The notes under the pieces were generated by a model. That model was not told where the DNA came from, searched no databases, and worked only from the letters and a program-made list of their open reading frames with translations. 64,000 nucleotides of DNA from Citrus sinensis (taxonomy: Eukaryota > Streptophyta > Magnoliopsida > Sapindales > Rutaceae), in NCBI RefSeq assembly GCF_022201045.2, contig NC_068562.1, forward strand, positions 4,154,001 to 4,218,000, in the 5' to 3' direction. Of the stretch, positions 1 to 13,605 are shown piece after piece (positions within the stretch are counted from its first letter, which is position 1; the number at the start of each line of letters is the position of its first letter). The position numbers and the translations under genes were made by a program.

Positions 1-119
1 ATTTGACTCATTTATTATACATATATAAAGTTTTAAACACTTAAAATTTATATTTTCATGTCAAATTTTATTGAAATAAATTTAAAACTTATAAAATTAC
101 CAAAAAATAAAAAATATAT

Positions 120-665
120 GCACATAAAATATTAAAAAAAATAAAATCCGGGTACCCAGATTAAAACCCGGCCCGTACCCAGACCCGGACCGATTGCATC
201 CGGGCAGGGTCCAGTCATGGCAATACCCGAACCCAGCCCGGGGTTTTGCCATCTCTACTTTTAACAATAAAAAAATTGACCAACTTGTTTCAAAACAATA
301 ATAAATTAGTAAATTAGAAAGAAGAAAGAACTTGTGTATGAGATGATGTGCAGTTGGGCAGCTTTTCAAGAAAGCTTGTGAGTTGTGATGTCGTTGTGTT
401 CTATGCGTGAGCATATGAGCGACTGATTTTTAAATAAGAACATTTGAGTTTAGGGTTCTATAATTGAGAAAGTTGCTGAGATGCATTTTATATTATTTTT
501 TTAATTTTTTACATATACGGGTAGACGGGTTGGGTTGAATTAAAAATTTTCAACCCGACACAACCTGCAAACAGTGCGGATTGGGAATTTAATAACCCAA
601 CCCAACCAGTAAAAAACTCATACGGGTTGGGTCGGTTTCACAAATTGGGCGAGTTGATTCCCACC
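120..665. mobile_element. Remnants of CCCGG/GGGTT-rich hAT-like elements
   Basis: Two patches stand out from the AT-rich background. Bases 145-250 are full of ACCCGG/CCCGG words and end in a TTGCCATCTCTA motif. Bases 515-660 are full of GGGTTGGGT/AACCCAACCC words. The same composition and a similar TTGCCAT/ATGGCAA terminus occur in the better-bounded hAT-like element at 29067-29946. The left boundary of the first patch lies outside the window and no target duplication is visible, so the family assignment is an inference from composition. No gene is seen here. Confidence 0.35.
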
Positions 666-2319
666 CTGTTATTTTTATGAATAAAGAGATTATGTCGTAA
701 ATTTCATTTCTTTATCACAAGCAGGCCGTAGACAAGAGAAATGAAAAGGCAAGGTGCTCTGGTTCATTCTTATTGCAGTACCCATCCCCTTTGTGAATTT
801 TCCATATACATGATGGCCACATACAAGGAGGCTAGGATATGTAACATAATTTATTCTACTTGTTGATTAGGTGCGGGTTTACAGCACAACTTTCCCAATG
901 AGAAATTGCCATGTGCATACCGCACAATTGTGCGCACTTGATCGTTACTACTACTTGCCCCCAGGCGATGGCACAAAGAATGGGTGCCGTACATTACCGT
1001 CTGGTAATTGTATATTCATTCATTCGTCCTCAATATTCATCCTAAACTGGAGTCAGATCACTAATCACGTCACTGTCGATTCAAACTCCAGCCCGTTTAC
1101 AAGCCTATACAGAAATTAAGAACGAGCTTAATTTGGGTCTCAGCGCTTGGGCATCATTCGGTTTTGGCCCGGCCTTGTTGGACCACTTCTCTTTTCAAAT
1201 AAGGTAATGGGAGAAAAAGACACTACCAATTTCACACATGACAATTATTATTAATTTTTTTTCGGAAAATGCAAATTCGTTACCATATGATGATATCAGA
1301 TTGTGTTAAGTAAAATACAATCATGTAATTGGGTTGTTGTATAAGAAGAATATATAAATTCACATGTAGCTCAAAAATCTTTAAAATGTAATTATAATTG
1401 GTACACTTATATAGTGAGAATACATGATTGGATAAATGTGTATTTAATTCTTATATTTTGGGTTAAGTATATGTTTAATCTCTATAATTAAAAATAACCT
1501 TAAGGCCTTCTTATTGTTAATTATGTCACGACCCACGTCCTTCCTATTTCTTAATTTTTGCAATAATATCCTAACAACAACCTTGGACTTATTAATGAAA
1601 AGAACAAAAATATTAATTTACCAAAGTAGCCTTAAGAGTAAAATAATAAAAGAAAGATTTACATTAATTCTTTTTTTAGTTTTAGTGTTAGTTTGATAAA
1701 TTAACAATTGTATTCATTAACGCCCCAAGATTGTTGCAAGGGTATTATTAATTGCAAAAGTCAAGAAAAAAATAAGGATAGAAGTCTAAATATATAACAA
1801 CAAGTTTATTTAGGTAGAACTAAACGGGGTATTAAAACCTAAAATATAAAGACGAAATATATATTTATAGAATATAAAATTATATTCCAATTGAGGTGGC
1901 ACTAATATTGTATAGGTTCATCATTTGAGGAGAAATAATAAGGCTCAAATGATTACATTACCTTAAAAAATAAGGTCTCATTAATTGAATATAAATTTTA
2001 TATTTCAACTTTGGAAACTTATTATCAGTGGATTTTTGAAACTTCAGACAAGTTGAAATGAACTGTTGTGGCTCATAAATTAACCACAAAATGTGATGAT
2101 GGTGGTGCATCTATAAAAGAAAACGAATAATGATTATTCGCATTACATTGCATGTGGACACGTCATAAAAATTTTATGGAAAAATGACTTATTTTAATAT
2201 ATGGAATTTTATATTATAAAATTAAAATGGGATATTTTGAGAAATAAAATGTAAAATGGGGTATTAGGTAGATTTTAGAGGGGTGTTAAAAGCTCCTCTT
2301 TAACACGAAGCCTTTCTCT
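666..2319. other. Intergenic, no gene seen
   Basis: AT-rich DNA upstream of the J-domain gene. Short open frames (for example 871-1119 and 1514-1696) show no protein-like composition, no splice partners and no recognisable motif. I see no RNA gene or bounded repeat. Confidence 0.5.
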
Positions 2320-2364
2320 TCTATAAAGGCTGGCCCATGAAACATGATACAGTGACATGGGCCA
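2320..2364 (+). promoter_or_regulatory. Paired GGCCCA/TGGGCC (site II-type) motifs upstream of J-domain gene
   Basis: TGGCCCATG (2331-2339) and CATGGGCCA (2356-2364) form a perfect inverted pair about 215 bases upstream of the start codon at 2580. A TATAAA word lies just before at about 2322. TGGGCC/GGCCCA boxes are known plant site II elements bound by TCP factors and are common in genes for organelle and housekeeping proteins. The motifs are seen directly; their function here is inferred. Confidence 0.4.
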
Positions 2365-2579
2365 CAAGCCTCACCTCCCAATCTCGCATGCCATCAGCAC
2401 AATCTCCTCGTCTCCTGGCACTAGGATGTTGACACATTTCAAAACTGACGTCCTCGTTCGTCATCGCAACACCAGTCCAGCTTGAAATCGTTTCAGTGAG
2501 GATCATCACATCATCATCAGCCTCAAGAGTTGGTTTTTACTGCCAAAATTCGAAATTAAACAAAAGAACAACAAATAAA

Positions 2580-5500
2580 ATGGCATTTCTCGCCGGACTT
2601 TATCGGTACCGGCAGTTTTCCTCACTTCCAATTCAATTGAATTATAGCTACTCTTGGAGTTGGTGCCATCACTACCCATATCCGAGTTATACCACAAATC
2701 GCTGGCTCAGCAACAGTGAGTCGATTAGGACCGAGTTTCCCGTAGAAAACGCGTACGATATATTAGAAGTAGCAGAGACTAGCTCATTTGCCGAAATCAA
2801 AGCTTCTTTTCGCAAATTAGCTAAGGAAACTCACCCTGACCTCGTCGACTCTAAGAACGACTCCTCTGCTTCGAAACATTTCGTTCGAATCCTCGCTGCT
2901 TATGAAGTATTATGTGTTCTAGCATTTTTTTTCTCCCTCTCTGAGTCTCACTAATCGCGTGATATGAATGCATTTCTGACATTATCTTATTAATGGATAT
3001 CAAGTTTTGTTTGATCAGAGGAATCGATGCTAATATTTCTGCAGCAATTTTTTTTTTTTTTTTTTAAAACAAAGAGATTGCATTTCAACTTCGATGTTAA
3101 ATTATAGTTGATAGGCAAGAGACTAGAATGGTTAATGAAATTAAGGTAATTTAGAGAATTATTTGTAGCTTAAGCAATAACATTTGATTGGGTTTCATGA
3201 GGCACGATTAAATGAACTAATTATGAATGAGAAACTTTGGTAGAAAATGCTTTGTTATGAACATTTTTATTGACACGAGGAATTTTAAGGGCTGAATTGA
3301 CATATAATTCAAGTTCAAAGTAGGCAATATCACCTTGCAGGAATTTCATTACTTATGCTTAATACTAGAATATAAAGGATTCTGTTTTACCAGATATCAT
3401 TCTGTCTGTAACCTATACTCTTTTGCTTTACAGAACCCATGTATATAGTGTAATTTGGCAAGTCTTGTGATGCTGGAAGTTTTTGTTGGTAGTTGTATCG
3501 TTTAAAGGAGTTCTTGTTGTTAGATGATTTTGTACATGTAAATGTTATTCATCCATATGGAGCCGCATTGTTGGTAATAATAGTATATGTTATTGAGGTC
3601 TAATTTTTTTAATATATCAAATCCTGACTTCGAAACATAATTGATGACACATTGCAGATACTTTCAGACTCTAAGAAGAGGGCACATTATGACCAATATT
3701 TGTTAGCTCAAAGGAAGCCTATGCAAAAACAGTTTAGAAAAGGTTCAAAGTTGCAGATGTATGAATCCCATAAGGCAGCTAATAGGCAAATGGAAGTTGT
3801 AGAATGGCTGAAATGGTATAGATTTGCTGTAAATGATATATTGTCCGAGAAAAAGGTGATAGTTGGGACAGGCTATGTTGATGTACTTCAAGCAAATTTT
3901 TATTCTGCAATACATGCAGCGTATTACGGTCCTGTTATTGAGTCCATTGACCTTCTTCCTGACCGTTTTGAAGCTGAGGAGAGGTCTTTGTATGAAACTC
4001 CAGAGGTTCTTCACTTGGTGTCAGGCCGTGATCTTTTTGGAATGGTCTGCTTGGTTAATGATACTCCCAGATTGTCTTTTGTGTGCAATAAGAAACTGAC
4101 TCCTACATCTGATTATTTGGGCATAAGTCAGCCGATTGAAAATGCTAGCTATAGAATGAATTCTGATGTATTAAATGATCAAATTCCTGAACTACAAAGT
4201 GAGAATATTATCAGGGATGAATCAGATGCATATAGAGATTTAGAATTGCATGTGTCCGGAAGGGTGGTTGCTGTGGCCACCAGGGTCCCTCCTAAAGGCT
4301 ACCGTGATGGAATTCAGCATAAAGATGCTCAAGATCACATACATGTTTTTCTTACTTCAGATGAAGATCCTGTGCATACTGGTGAAGGGTTCTCTAAGGA
4401 TTCCCTTCTGGATGGTGCAGTTGGATTAAGGATTCCACTTGGAGTGATATCTGGTTTAAGGACTACCCCAGAAGAGGGCTCATGCTTTGTCTACAATAGC
4501 AGTGGTGCAAAAACGCATGTGATAGTAAAACATCGGACATTTCTGGTTTGTAAAAATAGTCTCTTTCAGTTTTCATGCTTTTTGGCTTTCATCATTGATA
4601 ATATGCTATTTTTCATTCTACTTTTTAGATCTTCAAGTTACTATACTGAAGAAATATATTTGACACCTTGAAAAGTTTTGGCTTCGGTGAATTCACACTA
4701 GATAGTGCAAACATATTTGTATTTAACCATCACTGCCTGCTTAACTTAGAATTATTATACTTGCTTATATTGTTGTATTTATGCATGTTTCATTTGCCTT
4801 TTACTGTTTGTTGACATTTCTTTTGCCCTTGTATTCAAGGTTAAACATATGCACTGGTATCAACTGGGAGATAAAGTTTCTGTTTGTGAGTGCAGATCTA
4901 CTAGAGCCCAGTTACCTCCTAGCAAGTAAGTTGTGCCAATTATACGAAGTTATGCCATCAAATGTTTGCAGACCAATGAAACCTTACCTCAATCATTTAG
5001 AGTTGGTGAAATGATAAGCATTTTATGGTTGATGACCTTCTAATGTGATCCGTTTACAAGGTATTTTAGTGATATTTTTAACATGTGCAAGAAATGAGCT
5101 TATATTCCTTGCATGAGGAGTATGCCTCATGGTCTGCTTTTTGCTTAGAACTGACTGTTCATTCTTTTAGCTGTAATGAAAGTGGTGGAGGATTTTCTGA
5201 AATTATATGGCACACTGCTTCTTGTGTATCAAACCTCAGAAGTATTTGTTCTTTTATTGGTGTAAGTAATATGATTTTTCCATTTGAACTAGATTTATTG
5301 TGGCTCATTTTTTTTTTTAAAAAAAATTCTGATTGCACATGATTGATGTTACTAGCCCCTGTAAAGTCCTTTTTTCTTTTTCAAATTGAAGTTGGTTTTA
5401 GTTGGCTTTTAATGAAACACCGTAGGGGCCAGTTGTGTTATGCCTTAATCGTTTTAAGCTGCTTGCTTATCAACATTTGCCACAATCAAGTTGCAGTTGA

Positions 5501-6340
5501 ATAAGAGTACAACTATTCCAAATTTTTATTCCTGAATATCAACTGTTTTCTTTGGCATAGTATAGGGAATCATCTAGCTCTTTTACTCTTGTCCAAAGCT
5601 TCCACGCATACTTCTTCTTTGATGAATTGGTGCAACAGGTTTTGGTTGTTTGAGCCTCGGTGTGGCATGCATGATGTGGGTGGTTGGTATATTGAAACAT
5701 TTGGCAAAGATAAAAAGGGCCGGACAGTCCTGCGTCAAAGGCATTGGGATGGCTTTGATGCAAGCGAACCGTTTGACAAGTAAGTAACTGAGATGTAGGG
5801 TAGAAAGAGAAAAGGGGATGAATTTCAATGTATTTGATGATGTCACTTAATTTAGAACTGCAAGTATTCTAATGTAGATATATAAACTTAGGTGAGAAGA
5901 CATAATGTAATTTTGTTTGAAATGAAGTTTGAAATTTATAAATTCCACTAGTTTAGGACCTTGTATATGTTTGCGAACCAGCATTTTCACCTAGAACCTT
6001 GTATCATATATTTGTTGTTGACATTACTTTACAGGTTTGTTTAGTGTATTGGATCTTAATAGACAAGTATACATTAATTTAATTTTCGCTGACTACAGTT
6101 TTCATATACCATCAGATCTGGTATTGCATCATATTTGGTGAATAAATTTTCTTTTTGACTTTTGAAACTCTTATTTGTACTTCTATTATCTGCAGGAGGC
6201 TGCACCCAGCAATGTATTTGCTTGCTCTTGCATATAGAACTCTTGATCTTGAAGATGCTAAGAAAAGGAAATGGAGAGTTAGGGATATTGTTGAAGTGCC
6301 ACTGTCAAAAATTCTTGGCTGGTGCAAGAAACTTGTTTAA
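2580..6340 (+). CDS. Organelle-type J-domain (DnaJ-like) protein, 5 exons, 528 aa
   Basis: Exons 2580-2906, 3658-4545, 4840-4925, 5639-5779 and 6196-6340 join in frame with GT-AG introns. The J domain spans residues about 57-125, with the diagnostic His-Pro-Asp triad at residues 85-87. Exon 1 breaks the domain after AYE, and exon 2 resumes with ILSDSKKRAHYDQYL, the usual helix IV sequence. J proteins stimulate the ATPase of Hsp70. The first 50 residues are rich in Ser, Tyr and Arg and poor in acidic residues, as in mitochondrial or plastid presequences, so organelle import is inferred. The long C-terminal part (about 400 residues) is not a canonical DnaJ zinc-finger/CTD arrangement. It carries a Trp-rich segment (WLFEPRCGMHDVGGWYIETF) of unknown role. 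An open frame also begins upstream at 2496, but 2580 (MAFLAGL) starts a presequence-like N terminus. The downstream neighbour CGLD27 is convergent, with its stop at 7108. Confidence 0.9.
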
Positions 6341-7107
6341 GAGGATACCGTTAGGGACTCTTAGAACTATAAATGCTTAAGCCCAGTGACATGTTGACCT
6401 CATCTCTGAGGTCAACAGTGGTTAGGCTATTCTATCCAATGGATCGGGGCCATAGTGAAGTTAAGTCATGACTGGCAACAAATTCTGCTAGATGACTCTT
6501 GGATATCTTGAAAGATCTAAATTCTTAGCCATTCTAAAGAACTTGTTCAGTAGGGGTATCTTTGAGGCTATGAGGGTATGAAAAGATGACTCATGTAATT
6601 GTTCCAGGAGCGGTTTGCCATTGTGCTGCTATTCTTGTGTCTGCACTGATCTCTAAAAGCAAACTGTTTTTACTCACTGCAACAGTGTTGTTAAAGTTTT
6701 TTACTGGCATCATTCATCAGGCATCAGAGGAAGACGAGATAAGTATTAAGGTGGAGAAAGAGAGTAGTACAAGCTTCCTTTGGCAGTTCATTCAACTTTG
6801 AGTTTAGTCAGATGGTTGCTGACATAGGAGGAGAAAAGTTAAAAGGATTTGATATGTACGCAGCTTGAGGTTAAGTATGATGTTCTGCCTCATATTGATA
6901 AATTGATTTTATGTTTTAATCATTCATTAGCTTCCATTTCATTTCTTTTTGGGACATTTTGTTTATGCCTGTTTCAATACATCGTCTAAATATTTTCTTT
7001 GAACTAAAGAAAAATCTTTGAATTTTAAGAATTGTTCCTCTTAATGCAAAATACAGATCACATTTATAATATGAAACTGAAAATGAAGCAACCTCCATTT
7101 TTGCCCT
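6341..7107. other. Tail-to-tail spacer
   Basis: Non-coding DNA between two convergent genes, the J-domain gene (+) and CGLD27 (-). It must hold both 3' untranslated regions. Short frames such as 6586-6801 have no recognisable features. Confidence 0.6.
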
Positions 7108-10100
7108 TTACTTTACTAGATCTTCCCATTTGCAGTACTGTCCACCTGCTAATGCACGATAGTATCTATCTCTGCAGTAGACTGGTCTTCCATCTGCAGC
7201 CTCTGCAGCTGCTGCAGCCAAATCATCATCAGACATTACTTCCGCTGGTAGCTGAAGTAATTCTTCCTTTCTGCATATTTACAAAGAAAATTGTGAGAAT
7301 GGTACTATTCTAAATATTTTGGAGAGAGAGTTGGAATCTCAATGTCTATGTACCTTATATTGAAGTTTTTCTTGGTCTTTGAAGCTGGGACAATTGCAGG
7401 GTTCTCTTTTGTGGTCATGGTACTTTGAAAGAATTGCTCCACTGGCGTAGCAAATATGAATAGCAACGTGGCTGTGACAAGTAATGCTCCTGTTCCCACC
7501 AGTGTTTGTTTCAGCATTTTGATGACTGGCTTAACCTGGAAGCATAGATTTTTCCCATGAGATTCTTTATCTCTTAGTAAATCTATAAATTGTGGCATAG
7601 ATACCTGTTTAACATATTGAGAAAATGTAAAAGCACTTTAAGCAGACATCTCCATACCAAAAATACATGGGCATTCAATTGTAAACAAAATATACTTTAA
7701 TAGATTGTAGTGTGTTTTTATTTCTGTGCTGCAAATGTTTTGTAATCTAGTACATTATGTGCAGGTGGAAGTTATAGGGTTCAGTGCATTTAACTGCTCT
7801 AGGATGTATAATATACTTTCATATATGGAATTAAATACACAGATGATCTTTTGTGCTGGATTAGTACCTTGTAAGCACCCAATAGTCTATCACGAGCTAG
7901 GACCTGTGAGGAAAAAGCAATATGTGTTATTTCTCAGTAGAATTATGTATTCCACAGATATAGTATCCAGGTCGGTTTTCTTTTCCATCGTTAGGATTTC
8001 TTGGTCTTTCCAGTGTGAGTTTACAAACGAAACTAGGAGAAGGGGTAATTTGAGTACTTCCAGTGTAGTTACTATTTTGCCTCTTTTGATATATATGCGA
8101 TGAAGAAGTTATCTATACTGCTATTCCAAGTTTCCAACATGCTCAATTACTAAACAACTTCAGTTGACTATTGTTTAAGGTATTGACAACAGTCAAATTT
8201 GATACTTATTCCTTTTTTTCTTTTTGGTTTTTAATCTTATTTCTTTGATGGGAACATTAACCTGGTACTTGTTGAAATGCAGATTTCAGTCCATGATTAG
8301 ACACATCAGGTACTTTAACTGGGAGTCTTAATCGGAGGTAAATGAGCAGTTTTTACTTCTCTGCATTTGTGTATACATATTGCCTATCATAGTATCAATA
8401 TTTCTCTTTTTCGTGGTCCTTACTATATCTCTTAAAATATCTCATTACTGGTTGGGTTATCACACTTATTTTATACTTGCTGTCTTGAATTTTGTTATGT
8501 TTTATGAAAATTTCTAGGAAATGTACTTCTTGCCAATTGACACATACTTATTCCGTGTCAGAAACATTGTGAACCATTGCTCCAATGTATATAATACTAA
8601 TTACTTTCCAGAAGCCTTTTTTTTTTTTTTTGGAGAAGCTAAATTGCATAGAACATCTAATAAACACTACATTTATAAGTTTTTATTATTTTTTATTATT
8701 CATCTCTATTTCTAGAAGTTCAGTCTTTCCTCCTTTATTTTTTCCATCTAGGCTGTCCTTCAAGTTAAAAGCCTGAATATAAATTTTGGTCAATTCACTT
8801 GCTTCCCCGTGTTATAGCTGTTGAGAGTCTCTTTCTCTTATTGGCAAAAGGTTATCCGCATTAATTACAGATACCCTGAATCCATGAATTAATGAGAAAA
8901 TGCTGTATGTTCCTGTCCTCAGTCATTTACTTAGGCTTTCTACCTGATAAAGAGGAAAGTGAGAGACAGATGTGCAAGATGTGCTAACCTCTGGTGGCTT
9001 TACCCACATTCGTCCATCATACCATCCACTTTCTTCATATGGTATCACTGCTGATAGAAGTCTATCGCCAACGTAACTCCATCCCTGCAATATGCAAAAT
9101 TAAATGGTTCAGTATAATTAAACTATTGCAACAAACTTAAGAGGTTGTAATAAATTGAATGTAGTGCATGGCCGCCACGGAAGCTATTGAAAGGAATAAC
9201 TACATTATGGAATAGAATAAGCTGATCCATAGAGAGTAATGATGGAGACACAAGCAGTTTGGATTTCTACAATTTCTCTGGTTCTGCCTACATCTTCCTT
9301 TACTTGGGTCAGTTGAATATGTTGTCTCTGTGCTACATATGTAAGTGTCTAGGTTTAAATTGAACGACTCTCTTGAAGGAACATTAGGATGCCCATGGGT
9401 GGGGACTTTGCTGCTAAAAGACTTGATTTCTCCTCTGGTTTTGCTGCCAAATCATTTGATATGTGAAGTCAATTATGTATGATAATGTGGAGAAATTTCA
9501 CTGCTGTGCCCCTGCTAAGGCATTTGCTTAACAAAGTAATCGTCTGTTATCCAAACTGTTTGGCTGGGATGCTTTTCCAAGCTAATGAAATGGATTCCAA
9601 TGAACAATGGACAGGTATGCATACCAGATATATCCGTAAGACGATTAACGATGCAAGGAAAAGAGTTCCTGTTCCAGCTGCTAGCACAAATCTCAGGGGT
9701 TCCTGCGGTGATTAAATCAATGATATTGTAATAGTAATAACTGGCGAATTTTCAACAAATGAAATTTGTCTAGCTTATTCATATATGTATTCTCATCTTG
9801 ATAAATGTCTAATAACAGTCTTTTATCTGATGTTTCAACTTCCCTATATAGTTTTGAAAATCACTGCATGTACACAGCCTCTCTTTCTATTTCTGTGATT
9901 TGTCCCTTTTTTATTTAAAAAAAAAAAAAAAAACAAGATTCCGAATGTCTAACAGAAACCACCCCAAATTTGTCCCATATGCCAGCCTGTGGTGACGAGG
10001 AATATTTTTCGGATCAGCAATAACACTAACGGGTTCTTCCATAGTTACAATGTACTATTATTACACCGTTTACTTGTAAAGAAAATTCTCATTTTCAACT

Positions 10101-10967
10101 TGCCCTTGAAGGATCAAAGCTTGCAGCTGCAGTTGGAACTCCAAGAACCATGAAAGCTACTAGCCAAAGACCCCCAAGACGAAGGATAAATGGCCCTTGT
10201 CCCAGTTCGCCCCAAGAGTATAGAACTCCATCTTTCAGAGAAGAGTACTCGTTCACCTACAATAGAGCCAATAATTGTAAGTACTATGGTCAATAACATG
10301 CAAGATCTGTTGTGTCTGAATCTACCTTAGACTCGTAACATGCTCCTATTTTAAATTAGGACCGACCAACCATAAGCATGAATTTATTATCATATATTCA
10401 TTTATGGCATGCAAGACGTGTGAAACCTATATATACTCGAATATGTTTCATCCGTCTGTGATGCTTTTCACCCTTCTTTCATGTTTTCTTTTAATGTTGT
10501 TTCTTAGTTCGGTTCAAATCAGTGGCAGATTTACGTAACCCTCGCTGGCCCCTGCTATGATATGGACTGCATGATTGTTTTTGCCTGAAGCTTTTGTAAC
10601 TACTAAATTGGCAGTCTGGTGAATCTTCTGAAAGTATATTTCTCTAATATAATCTTCCTAATCAATAGGGACCAATGAAGTAAAACATGTGCTTTTGAAT
10701 CACGAGTTACAAGTGCATGCATACATAGAAACTTCAACATACCGGTCTTTGCTCAGAAGGCACCTCAATTTCCAAGCCAGGTTCCCAACTCCTGCCAGCA
10801 GAGCTGCTTGTCCCTCCATTTGTTTCATCTTTTAAGGCCCTTACAGAGACCCCCCAGGATGACTTTCGAGCTTTGTAGTTCTTGATTATAAATGAACCAT
10901 AGCTGCTTCCAAGCTTGACTTGCGCTGCACTCGGAAGTGTAGAGCAATAGGCATTTAGTCTGATCAT
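7108..10967 (-). CDS. CGLD27: CGLD27-like DUF1230 plastid membrane protein, 7 exons, 310 aa
   Basis: Exons read on the minus strand: 10967-10743, 10256-10104, 9702-9625, 9084-8989, 7903-7868, 7535-7354 and 7270-7108. All phases join. Residues 1-60 are Ser/Ala/Lys-rich and fit a chloroplast transit peptide. The family signature VPSEQRPVNEY (residues 68-79 area) crosses the exon 1/2 junction. Three hydrophobic segments follow, at about 94-118, 130-152 and 203-227, then a Trp/Tyr-rich core (GWSYVGDRLL, ESGWYDGRMWVKPPE). The C-terminal tail has an Ala-rich stretch and ends CKWEDLVK. DUF1230 is the nuclear homologue of algal plastid Ycf36. In Arabidopsis CGLD27 is known as an iron-deficiency-induced chloroplast gene; its biochemical role is unsettled. 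Intron 2 has a GC donor instead of GT. A CACGTG box lies about 250 bases upstream. Confidence 0.92.
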
Positions 10968-13605
10968 TTATTTTGTGGAATTGCAGCAGCTTAAGACCTG
11001 AACTAATTCCACTTTCGGATTCAGTTAAGCGTGAGCATTGAAGAAAAGACGGGGAACAAAGATTTTTAGGTCACTACTTAAAACCGATAGCCTTTTTTTT
11101 TTTTTTGGTTGTGGATTCAGGGACCGCATATAATTTTCATGGAGGAAAATAATGCATACAAAATCTTTCTGTAGCATTTGTGGAGTAAAGGGAAGCTGGA
11201 GACGGGGACCCCTTTCTGACCACGTGGATGTAAACGTTGACCAATTGCTAACTGCCATGTAATTAATGGGCGGCCCAACTGGTTTGTAATTGTGTAAGCC
11301 TTGTGTTAAGGGCCTTGTTGTTTTATATATTTCTTCTTACACCATCCATCCATTTTATGGACTATTACCTCGATTATCCAGAGGTTTAGTGAGTTACGCT
11401 ATATCTTATTGTTATTTGGGTGGCCATTGGCCTAGGAGCGGCTCGTGCAAGGATGTGGAAGTTGTCACCTTACACGTTGTTTTGTAAGAACTGCTCGTGC
11501 TTCCCACAAGGATTGGATAAGGATGATGTGTGGATGAACGGACGTACAATCTCACACTGCTACTAGCAGATTGTATAAAGAAGATTTTGACGGATTCGAA
11601 TTGTGGCAATATATATAGAAGTATAAAAACACACCAAATCTTCTGCGAATTTAGAAGAGAGTAAAAAAAATAAAAAATAAAAAGGTGAGGGATTAAAAAA
11701 AAAACAGAGAAGATAACACCGGAGTTTGGGGGGGGGGGGGGAACAAGTGTAAATGGAGAGAGAAAATATAGAGGGAGAAAGTTTTAGGGTGGGTTTATAC
11801 GTAGAGAGAAAATATTAGAAAATATTAAATATTTAATTTTAATAAATCAATTATCTCAAATTTAATGAATATGAGTTAGTGTAGAATTAAAGATATTTTT
11901 AGGAGGCTCCTAAATAACTAGAAAGTAGTAGATCCATAGTGTGTATAATTGTAATTAGCAATAACTTCAATTATTCTTTTTCTCTCTTCACCCTTGTTTA
12001 ATTTTCTTGTTTAACGTTGCTAATATATTATAGAGATCTTTCAAATGGCGAATGCAATAGTCATGTCACTGGAATTTTGTATCATATTTTGTTTGTTTAA
12101 AAATTCTCATAATTAATCTTGAAACGAAATCATTTTTAGCCATGAATAAATACTTAAATAGGAATTAGGAAGTATCAACAATTCTAGGGTACAATATCCT
12201 GAAAGAGTTTTTGGCAATGACATAATTACTACTGTCAAATCTCAAATGAATGAGTTGGATTGTTGAGGTGTATGTGTGATCTAAAGTATCACACGAGTCT
12301 AATTTTATCTTCCGAAAGTTGAAAGTAACTCCCTCCGAGTCCCGGTAATGACCAAGGACATTACCATGTAAAGTGAATCAGACGGCACGGGGACGGGGTA
12401 ATTAAAGGTAATGGTATGGATTCCAAAATACTAATAAATGCTTAGTTTAGGACTTGACTCAGGAACGGGCTCAAACGCGTCAGGTAAAGCAAATGTTATC
12501 CTAATTACTGTTGCTTGTTTGGTTTCTTCGCACAGTTCTTCGACACGCAACTTCTCTTTTCTTGTTTTTTCAAATATCGTTACCGAACTCGAATTAACAA
12601 TCTCTGAATCTCGCCAATGAACGAAACGCTGAACAATTCATCCAATCATTTTAAGTTTGATAAACAATATTCTTTATCGCTTGTCCAACACAGCAGTCAA
12701 CCCAGTTGATGTGACACTGGCACTATCTCTGCACGAGTCCAGTTAGTTATTAATCAACGTAAATGACAAAAACATTTTGACAGTATCTCCTTAATGCCCA
12801 CTCATTCTGTCCTTAGAGAATTGTTGATTAATGGATTCCAGCTAGGCCCGACAACTCAAATTTAGTCTTTGTTAAAAAGAGTTCGGCATAGCAGAGCTCG
12901 AGGTGTTACTTTACGACAGGAAATCTGAGAGCACAGTCCTCAGGTTTTCCGATTCATGAAGTTGAGTTAATTGTGTGAGAAGGCATTCGTTACATGATTG
13001 AATTATTAGATTTTTTTTTTTTTTTGCTTTAATAACTTTTGGGTCTGAAAGAATCGGTTGCCATTCCTTTGATGGGTTACTGTGGGGATGGTTAATTAGA
13101 TTGCATTGAGATGGACCCTAAGGATTGTCCCGGCTGGCTATTCTAACTTGGGTTCAGATGCCTTACAAAATGTCATCCTAGTTTAAATCGTGCCACTAAC
13201 TTAAATTAAAATAAAAAATTTTTCATAAGAAATAAAAATTGCCGTGGACTCAAAAAAAAAAAGGGGGGGGGGAAATAAAAAGGGTTGGGTAAAAACAGAA
13301 AAGAATCAGAAACAGTGTAGTGTTGACCGTTGTTGTTGTAGTAGTGCATATAACAAAAGTAAATGAAGACAGACAAAACAAAATCCACCCACCCCTAGAT
13401 TTTCTGTGGAATCCATTTATTACCGAATCTCGTGACATTTTGGTAATTCAACACAAGCGCCCCTCTCTCCGTTGAAAACATTCCCGCCGCGTCCTGCTTA
13501 CTACTATATGTACATTTTGCAAATTGCTGCATCGTCAAGCAATCATTTAATTATTTACTCTTTTGCATTCATCATTATTCCAGAGATTTTGACTCGAGAA
13601 ACAGG
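10968..13605. other. Head-to-head intergenic region between CGLD27 and the prolyl hydroxylase
   Basis: About 2.6 kb of non-coding DNA carrying the promoters of two divergent genes. It contains G homopolymer runs near 11729-11741 and 13263-13271, and T runs near 11093 and 13013. I see no protein-like reading frame and no bounded mobile element. Confidence 0.5.
11221..11226. promoter_or_regulatory. G-box CACGTG upstream of CGLD27
   Basis: A perfect CACGTG within CCACGTGG lies about 250 bases upstream of the CGLD27 start codon at 10967. G-boxes are bHLH/bZIP sites, and iron-deficiency bHLH factors are known to use them. A GGCCCA word sits nearby at about 11272. The motif is seen; the regulation is inferred. 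Confidence 0.35.

Noticed and set aside
7726..8103. Open frame on the plus strand
   Set aside because: It overlaps exon 5 of CGLD27 on the other strand and its introns; no domain, no splice support.
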